From Lentisphaerae bacterium GWF2_50_93 (lineage in GTDB: Bacteria; Verrucomicrobiota; Lentisphaeria; Victivallales; GWF2-50-93), in the NCBI GenBank assembly GCA_001804815.1, contig MHBI01000053.1:155310-219309 (forward strand): a stretch of 64,000 bases of DNA, written 5' to 3'. Positions within the stretch are counted from its first letter, which is position 1; the number at the start of each line of letters is the position of its first letter. The position numbers and the translations under genes were made by a program. The notes below the pieces were generated by a model, which ran no database searches, was not told the origin of the DNA, and worked only from the letters and a program-made list of their open reading frames with translations. Positions 55,284-62,809 of this stretch are shown piece after piece.

Positions 55284-56015
55284 ATGATTAATAAAGAGCA
55301 AATAGAGAATTTGAAGAAGGAGATGTCCGGGAAAACCCCTGAAGAAATACTTGCCTGGGGGGTGGGGTTCTTCACTCCTGAAAAAATCGCTCTTTCTTCA
55401 AGTCTCGGCACCGAAGACCAGGTGCTGACGGACATGATTCTGAAGATCAATCCCAAGGCCAGGATCTTCACGATCGATACGGGACGCCTTCCACAGGCGA
55501 CATACGACACGATTGCCGAAACCATGGAAAAATATTCCATCCTCTATGAAATACTCTTTCCCGAATCAAAGGATGTCGAAGAAATAGAAATAGTACATGG
55601 CCCGAATATGTTCTATAAGAGCATAGAAAACAGGAAGCTCTGCTGCGAAATCCGCAAAATCAGGCCCCTGCGCAAATATCTGTCGAAGCTGGACGCCTGG
55701 ATCTGCGGACTTCGCAGGGAACAGAGCGTGACACGGACAGGTATCGAAAAGATAGAATGGGACGAGAACTTCGGACTTGTGAAAATCAATCCGCTTGCCG
55801 ACTGGAGCGATTCTGATGTATGGAACTACATAAGGAAAAACCATGTGCCGTACAACAAGCTCCACGACTTCGGATATCCGAGCATCGGGTGCTCCCCATG
55901 TACCAGGGCTGTAAAGCCCGGGGAACATCCGCGCTCAGGCCGATGGTGGTGGGAGGAACCGGACAAGAAGGAATGCGGACTGCATGTGGTAGATGGAAAA
56001 ATAGTTAGAAAATAA
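55284..56015 (+). CDS. cysH: APS reductase (assimilatory, [4Fe-4S] type)
   Basis: 243 aa. PP-loop-like core SSLGTEDQVL, C120-C121 and C203-x2-C206, the four Cys that hold the [4Fe-4S] cluster of APS-specific reductases, and C-terminal catalytic Cys in KECGLH (C231). So it should use adenylylsulfate rather than PAPS and release sulfite. SD AAGGA after a cacaaaggcacagaggcac tandem-like stretch. Confidence 0.96.
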   Translation: MINKEQIENLKKEMSGKTPEEILAWGVGFFTPEKIALSSSLGTEDQVLTDMILKINPKARIFTIDTGRLPQATYDTIAETMEKYSILYEILFPESKDVEEIEIVHGPNMFYKSIENRKLCCEIRKIRPLRKYLSKLDAWICGLRREQSVTRTGIEKIEWDENFGLVKINPLADWSDSDVWNYIRKNHVPYNKLHDFGYPSIGCSPCTRAVKPGEHPRSGRWWWEEPDKKECGLHVVDGKIVRK

Positions 56016-56156
56016 TATCGAAATACGAATATCGAAATACGAAACAAATAAAAAAATGAATTCAACTGTTTTATACATTATTTTGAAAATTGTTTATTTG
56101 AAAATTCGAATTTGTTTCGGATTTCGAGTTTCGTGCTTCGGATTTGAAGAAGAATG

Positions 56157-56247
56157 TAAGACAGGCGTCTCGCCTGTTTCTTGTTCTCATCAGGGGATCG
56201 GACAGCTTTATTGCGAAGGGAATATCACAGGCGAGACGCCTATGTCA
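56157..56247. repeat. Inverted aggcgtctcgcctgt repeats
   Basis: acaggcg-tct-cgcctgt (56161-56177) and its inverted copy caggcgagacgcct (56228-56241). Flanked by ttcgaaatttcgaa-like low-complexity DNA (56015-56052 and 56080-56150). Confidence 0.7.
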
Positions 56248-56296
56248 CATTTCCTAATTGAATGTTGGAAGCTCAAAATTATAAGGAAGAATTAAA

Positions 56297-57178
56297 ATGG
56301 ATCATCTTGAATCTTTAGAATCACAGAGCGTGCATATACTCCGTGAAGCATACAGGGAATTCAAAAGCCTCGTGATGCTCTGGTCGATCGGCAAGGACAG
56401 CACCGTCCTGCTGTGGCTTGCCAGGAAGGCTTTCTTCGGGCATGTCCCCTTCCCCCTCATGCACATTGACACGTCGTTCAAAATACCGGAGATGATAGAC
56501 TACCGCGACAATATCGCGCTCGAATGGAAATTGAACATGATCGTCGGCCAGAACAAGAAGGCCATCGAGGAGAAGCAGACTTTTCCCGACGGGAAAGTCG
56601 ACAGGCTTACCTGCTGCAGATACCTGAAGAGCGAGGCGTTGAAGCACACGCTTGCCGGGGAATGGCCGCGCTACAGGCTGAACCACAGCACTGGAAAGTT
56701 CGATGTTGACGAGAAGAAAGAGGCATATACCGGAGTGATCGTAGGTGTCCGCGCCGATGAGGAGGGAAGCCGTTCCAAGGAGCGGTATTTCTCGCCCCGC
56801 GACAAGCAGAGCGACTGGAATGTGGACGACCAGCCTCCTGAACTCTGGAACCAGTACAAGACAGACTTCGCGCCGGGTACCCACATCAGGGTGCATCCGC
56901 TCCTTGACTGGACCGAGCTCAATATCTGGGAATACATCGACAAGGAGAACATTCCGATCACGTCATTGTATTTCGACAACGGCAAGGGGAAAAGATACCG
57001 TTCACTGGGATGCTATCCATGTACCGGATCAGTTGACTCGCCGGCCAGGAATGTCAAGGAGATAATTGCAGAGCTCAAGAGCGGGAAGTTTGCGAACATC
57101 GCAGAACGTTCCGGCAGGGCGCAGGACAAGGACGACGGCGGCGGGCTGGAGACGCTCCGCCGTGAGGGGTATATGTGA
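56297..57178 (+). CDS. cysD: Sulfate adenylyltransferase subunit 2
   Basis: 293 aa. PP-loop [22 protein letters not shown] pair in [40 protein letters not shown] and [12 protein letters not shown]. Forms the ATP-sulfurylase core that makes APS, with CysN as its GTPase activator. SD AAGGAAG; the stop codon starts a hairpin leading to cysN. Confidence 0.97.
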   Translation: MDHLESLESQSVHILREAYREFKSLVMLWSIGKDSTVLLWLARKAFFGHVPFPLMHIDTSFKIPEMIDYRDNIALEWKLNMIVGQNKKAIEEKQTFPDGKVDRLTCCRYLKSEALKHTLAGEWPRYRLNHSTGKFDVDEKKEAYTGVIVGVRADEEGSRSKERYFSPRDKQSDWNVDDQPPELWNQYKTDFAPGTHIRVHPLLDWTELNIWEYIDKENIPITSLYFDNGKGKRYRSLGCYPCTGSVDSPARNVKEIIAELKSGKFANIAERSGRAQDKDDGGGLETLRREGYM

Positions 57179-57203
57179 TAAAATTTTGCTCGCAAAATTT
57201 TAT
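57178..57203 (+). terminator. Stop-codon hairpin between cysD and cysN
   Basis: Perfect 11-bp stem ataaaattttg / caaaattttat with a 4-base loop; the last base of the cysD stop is the first of the stem. In an operon it is more likely a stabiliser or attenuator than a full terminator. Confidence 0.6.
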
Positions 57204-57233
57204 AACTAAAGACAAAAGAAGGATTAAGACACG

Positions 57234-59033
57234 ATGGAAATACAAAACTTATTGAAGATAGTGATAGTTGGCCATGTTGACCACGGGAAGAGCACGATCA
57301 TAGGCAGGCTGCTTGCGGACACAGGTTCACTGCCGAACGGCAAGCTTGAACAAGTGCAGGAGAACTGCCGCCGCAATTCCAAGCCGTTTGAATATGCATT
57401 CCTCCTTGACGCACTGAAAAATGAGCAGAGCCAGGGAATCACGATCGACATGGCGAGATGTTTCTTCAAGACCAGAACCCGCAATTACATGGTCATTGAC
57501 GCCCCCGGACATATTGAGTTCCTCAAAAACATGGTGACCGGCGCCGCACGCGCCGATGCCGCCCTTCTCGTGATCGATGCGCACGAGGGAATCCAGGAAA
57601 ACTCCAAACGCCACGGCTATATACTCGGCATGCTCGGGATCAAACAGGTTTCGGTGATAATAAACAAGTTTGATCTTGCCGGATACAAGAAGGAAGTATA
57701 TGAAAACATCGTCAAGGATTATTCCGAGTTCCTGAAGAATATCGGGGTTACTGCCTCGAGTTTCATTCCGGCAAGCGGAAGATTCGGCGACAACATCATC
57801 AAGGGTTCGGAAAATATTCCCTGGTACACTGGCCCGTCCATTCTTGAACAGCTCGAGACTTTCGCCTTGAAGCCCGACAACCTCGAGAAAAGCTTCAGGA
57901 TGCCGGTGCAGGACATCTACAAGTTCACCGGACAGGACGATGAACGGCGAATAGTCGCAGGAACAATAGAGACGGGAGTGATCAAAGCCGGAGACAATGT
58001 CGTGTTCCTTCCTTCAGGAAAGGAATCCACTGTAAGTTCGATCGAAGGATTCAACAGTCCTGCACGCAGGGAGATCGGGGCGCCTTACGCAACAGGTTTC
58101 ACCCTCTCCACGCAGATCTATATAAATCCCGGCGAGATCATGTGCAAGAAGGGCGATGCCCTGCCGACAGTCGGTACCAGGCTGCGCGTGAACATCTTCT
58201 GGATGGGCAGGGCACCGTTCATCAAAGGCAAGAAGTACAAGCTCAAACTTGCAGCCGCACGCGCAAATGCGGAACTCGTCGACATAATAAACGTCCTAGA
58301 CGCTTCAGAACTCACCTCGGTGAAGGGAAAGAAGCAGCTGGACAGGCATGATGTCGGTGAATGTATCATAGAAACCTTGAAGCCTATCACCTTCGACTTT
58401 GTAAGCGACATTGAAGGCACCGGACGGTTCGTGATCGTGGATAACTACGAAATCGCCGGCGGCGGAATCGTGATAGGAAAGGCTGATGACGAAAGCTCTC
58501 TTCTGAAGGAACATGTGCAGCAGCGTGAATACTCCTGGGAACGGGGACTGCTCAACAGTTCAACCCGCGCGGGACGAAACCATCACCGCGGGAAGTTCAT
58601 AGTGTTCACAGGTGAAAAAGGGACCGGCAAGAGGGAAATCGCAAAGAATCTCGAACAAGGCCTGTTCAACCTGAACCTCAACGTCTATTATCTCGGGATG
58701 TCCAGCCTTGTCAGCGGACTCGATTCAGACATGAAGGCGGTCTTCGAGGACAGGGAAGAGCACGTCCGTAGAATAGGAGAGCTGGCCAGGATAATGACCG
58801 ATGCGGGTTTGATCTTCATAACCATCATCGACAGTGCCGACGAGTATGATCTCGAGAAGCTGAAACTTCTCAATTCCCCTAATGAGATACTTGTAGTCAA
58901 CGTCGGGGAAAACTACTTTACGAAGTTCAAGCCGGATCTGAATTTCAACGCGAATCCGCCTGTCAAGGAGGCTACCGATAAGATAAAGGGCCTGATGACC
59001 GCAACGGATATAATACCGAGTTATTGCATATAA
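57234..59033 (+). CDS. cysN: Sulfate adenylyltransferase GTPase subunit fused to a degenerate APS-kinase domain
   Basis: 599 aa. EF-Tu-like GTPase: GHVDHGKST (13-21), [12 protein letters not shown]. After about residue 445 comes a CysC-like domain ([18 protein letters not shown] ... [28 protein letters not shown]). Its P-loop is G460-EKGTGK-R467-E, where APS kinases have GxSGxGKST: the residue after Lys that binds Mg is Arg, so kinase activity is doubtful. Makes sense with an APS-type CysH, which needs no PAPS. Stop codon opens a hairpin. Confidence 0.94.
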   Translation: MEIQNLLKIVIVGHVDHGKSTIIGRLLADTGSLPNGKLEQVQENCRRNSKPFEYAFLLDALKNEQSQGITIDMARCFFKTRTRNYMVIDAPGHIEFLKNMVTGAARADAALLVIDAHEGIQENSKRHGYILGMLGIKQVSVIINKFDLAGYKKEVYENIVKDYSEFLKNIGVTASSFIPASGRFGDNIIKGSENIPWYTGPSILEQLETFALKPDNLEKSFRMPVQDIYKFTGQDDERRIVAGTIETGVIKAGDNVVFLPSGKESTVSSIEGFNSPARREIGAPYATGFTLSTQIYINPGEIMCKKGDALPTVGTRLRVNIFWMGRAPFIKGKKYKLKLAAARANAELVDIINVLDASELTSVKGKKQLDRHDVGECIIETLKPITFDFVSDIEGTGRFVIVDNYEIAGGGIVIGKADDESSLLKEHVQQREYSWERGLLNSSTRAGRNHHRGKFIVFTGEKGTGKREIAKNLEQGLFNLNLNVYYLGMSSLVSGLDSDMKAVFEDREEHVRRIGELARIMTDAGLIFITIIDSADEYDLEKLKLLNSPNEILVVNVGENYFTKFKPDLNFNANPPVKEATDKIKGLMTATDIIPSYCI

Positions 59034-59058
59034 ATTTTTCCGGAGCGGAAAAATTTAT
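59030..59058 (+). terminator. Stop-codon hairpin between cysN and sulfite reductase
   Basis: Perfect 13-bp stem (ataaatttttccg / cggaaaaatttat) with loop gag; the cysN stop TAA (59031-59033) lies in the 5' arm. Followed by the AAGGAG of the next gene. Confidence 0.6.
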
Positions 59059-59073
59059 TACTAAGGAGAATCA

Positions 59074-60594
59074 ATGGATAAGAATTTCTGGAAAGAAAAA
59101 TATGAAAACCTAAAAACTGGCGCTGAGAACTTTTCCTCGGGGAAGATTAATTCCGCAGAATTCAAGAAGTCCGCGGCGCCGCTGGGGATCTATGAACAGA
59201 GCAACGGGAGATTCATGGTCAGGATAAGGGTAACCGGCGGACATCTGCCACTGTCGGATGCTAGGACAATCATAGGCGTTGCGAGGAAGCATGGCGCTGG
59301 AAGCATACATCTGACGACGAGGCAGGATCTCCAGCTGCATGAAGTTGCAACGGAGAGGATTCATCCGATCGTGACGGAACTCAATGACAACGGTATTCTT
59401 TTCAGGGGCGGCGGTGGAGACACGTACAGGAATATCGTCGCGTGTCCGCACAGCGGGATTTCCCCGGATTCAGTTTTCGACGTACAGCCTTATGCGAAGA
59501 TCGCAGACGAATTCCTCCGCGAACAGGAAAAATCGTTCCAGTTGTCGAGAAAGTTCAAGGCGGGTTTCTCCTGCTGTAAGGACGATGCTTCGATGGCGAC
59601 CATCCAGGATCTCGGATTTATTGCGAAGATCGCAGAAGGGAAAAGGGGGTTCGAAGTATACGCCGGCGGCGGAATGGGCCGTGAAAGTTCTGCTGGGGTC
59701 AAGATCTTTGATTTCCTTCCTGAAGACGAACTGCTCAGATGCATAAAGGCCGTCCTGGTGATTTTCCATGATCACGGCGACAGGATCAACCGCGCAAAAG
59801 CCAGGCTGCGCTTCTATGTGCAGAAAATAGGCGCTGAAGAGTTCAAGAAGGTATTCAATGAATATTACCAGCGTACAGAAAAGATTAGCCTTCCAAAAGT
59901 AACTCGGGCATTCCTGCCCGAGGAATTGAAACTCCCCAAAAAAGCTAACGATGACAAGGACTTCGATTACTGGAGCCTCTACGCCATTTCTCCAACCGTC
60001 TTCGGCAAGGACATCTCCTCAGTCAAAATCTTTGTCCCAAACGGAAATATTTCCCTCTCCGACTTCGAGGAGGTTTGCAACATTGCCGGCAAGACCGGTT
60101 TCCTGCGGATTTCGCAGACTCAGGACATCCTGCTGCCGGCGGTTCATTCCGGGAGCTTGGAACCATTGTATGAAGTTCTTTCAAGATTGAATCTCACTGG
60201 AGGATCGTTCAGCGGGCTTCTTACATGCTGTGTCGGGGCGACAGTCTGCAAGATTGGGATCCTGGATTCAACGTCAATTGCTAAAACGATCTCGGAAGAA
60301 CTGGATAAGCTTTTCGCAGGCGATCCTGAAAACCGCGCGAAACATCTGCCCATCATCTTGAATTCCATAAAGATTTCCGGTTGTCCGAACGCCTGCGGGG
60401 GGCATCCATCGGCCGTTCTCGGATTCCAAGGGATGAAGAAGAATGTCGACGGCAAGCTTCTGCCTTTCCTGAAGGTCTACAAAGGCGCGGACATGAAGAA
60501 CGGCCGCCTTGCAGCAAGTTCCGAAGGAGATATCATCCCCGCTGAAAAAGCAGGAGAATACACAAGGACTTTCTTAAAATTATCATTATTATGA
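59074..60594 (+). CDS. Siroheme-[4Fe-4S] sulfite reductase (ferredoxin-type)
   Basis: 506 aa with the two-fold sulfite/nitrite reductase layout. Substrate Arg/Lys region THTTRQDLQLH-like (HLTTRQDLQLHEV), and cluster Cys C386-x5-C392 and C437-x3-C441 (CCVGATVC, GCPNACGG). Reduces sulfite to sulfide with six electrons in the cytoplasm. Smaller than NADPH-type CysI, fits the single-polypeptide type. Two TGCGA-N3-TCGCA words lie inside. SD AAGGAG. Nitrite reductase is the main alternative, made unlikely by context. Confidence 0.93.
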   Translation: MDKNFWKEKYENLKTGAENFSSGKINSAEFKKSAAPLGIYEQSNGRFMVRIRVTGGHLPLSDARTIIGVARKHGAGSIHLTTRQDLQLHEVATERIHPIVTELNDNGILFRGGGGDTYRNIVACPHSGISPDSVFDVQPYAKIADEFLREQEKSFQLSRKFKAGFSCCKDDASMATIQDLGFIAKIAEGKRGFEVYAGGGMGRESSAGVKIFDFLPEDELLRCIKAVLVIFHDHGDRINRAKARLRFYVQKIGAEEFKKVFNEYYQRTEKISLPKVTRAFLPEELKLPKKANDDKDFDYWSLYAISPTVFGKDISSVKIFVPNGNISLSDFEEVCNIAGKTGFLRISQTQDILLPAVHSGSLEPLYEVLSRLNLTGGSFSGLLTCCVGATVCKIGILDSTSIAKTISEELDKLFAGDPENRAKHLPIILNSIKISGCPNACGGHPSAVLGFQGMKKNVDGKLLPFLKVYKGADMKNGRLAASSEGDIIPAEKAGEYTRTFLKLSLL

Positions 60595-60818
60595 AGTTTG
60601 ACTCACTGGTATATGCTATAATCGCAGCTTCACTTTTTGGGATGAGCGCGCCATATGCTTGGTGTCTTGGGGCCGTCTGCAATTTCGGGGGAGATGAAAT
60701 TATCGGACGGCCCCTCGACATATATTCATTTCTCAGTTGGCACGACTATTCCGCGCATGATCACGTTCTGGCAGAGAACGAATATGATGAATGTCGGGAT
60801 TGCGGCAATTACAAGTGA
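60591..60818 (+). pseudogene. Possible truncated start of a DMT/EamA-like transporter
   Basis: ATG at 60591 overlaps the sulfite reductase stop (ATGA). The first ~24 residues (MKFDSLVYAIIAASLFGMSAPYAW) look like helix 1 of an EamA/DMT permease (xxALLFGxSxPxAK), then homology-like character ends at a 9-bp GC stem with nested aatttc/gaaatt (60669-60714), and the frame runs into the antisense of the MalG-like gene. Probably a remnant broken by a rearrangement or simply chance. Confidence 0.35.
60669..60714. terminator. Nested hairpin between convergent operons
   Basis: Arms ggggccgtc / gacggcccc (9 bp) enclose aatttc/gaaatt; it lies between the sulfite reductase and the end of the minus-strand permease and could stop both transcripts. 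Confidence 0.6.
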
Positions 60819-62735
60819 TGCATATACCACAGACGAGTGCGCCCGGCTTTGCAGCTGAAAAATCCAGACCATGATCGTCCACATCTTCTGGTCTGGGATT
60901 ATGATCAGAGCCATCATGAACGCCGAATACGCGCTGGTGAAGGCGCCTAGGGCGATAACGGCCAGAATCGGCTTTGAAAGATTCATGGTGAGCATCCAGA
61001 ACTTCGTCCATTCGCTTGCACCGTCGATATCGGCAGCCTCGTAGAGCTCCTTCGGCATGCTGTCGAAGAATCCTTTCAGGAGGAATATCGAGAAACCGTT
61101 CGCCATGCCGGGAAGGATGAGGGCGGCGAAGTTATTGAGCAAGCTTGTCGTAGCAAATTCATGACCGAGCGCTGGAATGATTATTGCTCCGACTACAAGT
61201 CCTGCCGCCAGAGATGCCAGGGCCCGCAGGGACTCCTTCCATTTTGAGCCAATGTGCTCCAAAAGAAGGAATACTACCATCGTTACAATGAGGCCAGCCA
61301 GTATTGGCACCAGGGGGAAACGCTTCAGCAACAAGAACCCGGGAATCATCGTGACCTCGCCGGGGAACGCCATGGTCGCCATGCAGAACAGCAGGATCTT
61401 ATAGGTGCCGGGAAGTCTGAAGCGGCTTAGGGCATATGCAGCAAGTGGATTGACTATCAGCGCGGTGAGAACAGCCAGCGCGCAGAAAATAAATGTGTTA
61501 ACCATTCCATTGCCATGCATTGCCAGATAATCGATGACCTGCCAGTAGTTGCGCATGGTGAACTCCCACTTCACCGCCGACTTGTTGTCCATGCAGTCGG
61601 CCCAGTCCGTAGAGGCGGATACCGCACCAAGTCCGGGATAGTTCTCTGGAACCTTTCCATGTTTCTTCACCAGGAACTCCTTGAACGTCTCGTCCGCGCT
61701 GCAGATCCTGATGGATTCGATCGGACAGTCCTCCTGTGATTTTATGAATGCCTCAAAATCCCGGCGCAGGTACGGGGCATCATCTATATCCGCAGGGAAC
61801 GGGACAACCTCAAGGCTTGCCAGATTCGTCCGGTGTTCCTTGTTGAAAATCTCAATCGACTCATATTGCTCCTTTATGAAATTCTTGAACGAAGACTCAA
61901 GGGACGCATCGAGCCTAAGATAGCGCAGCTTGATGTCGTTGCGCACGAAATTAGTCCAGTCTTCCCGAAGCAGGCCAGCTTTTGCCGGCACTATGTCCGG
62001 GCATGAGATCTCACCGTAGTTCTTGAAGTCAGTTCCGTGGGTCTGGTTGTAGTTCTCTATACGGCTAGTGTAGATTCCGTACAGGTAGTTCAGCGCATAC
62101 TGGCCCCGGGCTCCTTCGATAGTCAGCTCTGTCGCCGGAATAGTCTCACGCCACTTGATGATCTCCTGGAGGAATTTGTCGGTCACGTTGAGATTGAGAT
62201 ATCTTCCCAGGACTTCAGTGGGAAGCCGGACATTGCTCCATGAAGTGCACGCCTGGTTTGCGGCGGTATTATAGGCGTTCAGATCGTTGTTGAACTTCCT
62301 CGCCATGTAGCTCCGGTACGAACGCAGATTCTTTGGCAGCATACCAGAAGCAAAAGTCTGCCCCACGAAACGCTGGTCGGCGGGTATCGTTTCACGCCAG
62401 CTGCGGAAATCGCGGACCAGCTCCGGACCAACATCAGTCGGTTTTTCAACGCTCCTCCAGCTCAACACCTGCCTGCACCAGTCCTGCTGGGCATATATGG
62501 TCTGGTTATTATATTTCGATTCCGCATATTTCTGGAAGAGTATCAGATCATCGAACCAGAACTCCGGATACGGCTTGATGGACCAGGAGTCGGCGTCGCT
62601 CTTGACCGACCCTGAAACCATCAGCATCATCGGATATATCATGGTGATGGAACCAATGACAAGCACAGCATATATCGAGGCGTACAGGAGCCTCACTTTT
62701 GTGCTTCTCTTGCCTATCTCACTAACTATTGGCAT
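60726..62735 (-). CDS. MalG-like sugar ABC permease with large repeat-containing insertion
   Basis: 669 aa, while MalG-type permeases are usually near 280. Helix 1 lies at 17-40; residues about 45-400 are an inserted soluble domain; the remaining helices begin near 411 (MVNTFIFCAL) and include the EAA loop ELYEAADIDGAS-x-W-T-KF. The insertion holds 3-4 diverged repeats of ~75 residues: WRETIP occurs at 113-118 and 195-200, each followed by Y-x-N and a W/DF ending. It should face outward, perhaps contacting a binding protein. SD AAGGA. Confidence 0.88.
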   Translation of the reverse strand: MPIVSEIGKRSTKVRLLYASIYAVLVIGSITMIYPMMLMVSGSVKSDADSWSIKPYPEFWFDDLILFQKYAESKYNNQTIYAQQDWCRQVLSWRSVEKPTDVGPELVRDFRSWRETIPADQRFVGQTFASGMLPKNLRSYRSYMARKFNNDLNAYNTAANQACTSWSNVRLPTEVLGRYLNLNVTDKFLQEIIKWRETIPATELTIEGARGQYALNYLYGIYTSRIENYNQTHGTDFKNYGEISCPDIVPAKAGLLREDWTNFVRNDIKLRYLRLDASLESSFKNFIKEQYESIEIFNKEHRTNLASLEVVPFPADIDDAPYLRRDFEAFIKSQEDCPIESIRICSADETFKEFLVKKHGKVPENYPGLGAVSASTDWADCMDNKSAVKWEFTMRNYWQVIDYLAMHGNGMVNTFIFCALAVLTALIVNPLAAYALSRFRLPGTYKILLFCMATMAFPGEVTMIPGFLLLKRFPLVPILAGLIVTMVVFLLLEHIGSKWKESLRALASLAAGLVVGAIIIPALGHEFATTSLLNNFAALILPGMANGFSIFLLKGFFDSMPKELYEAADIDGASEWTKFWMLTMNLSKPILAVIALGAFTSAYSAFMMALIIIPDQKMWTIMVWIFQLQSRAHSSVVYASLVIAAIPTFIIFVLCQNVIMRGIVVPTEK

Positions 62736-62809
62736 TTTTTGTATTCCTTAATTATTCGTTTATCCTAAACTTTAGAATTTACGCACTTTCGAACTCCAGA
62801 ACTTCCCCC

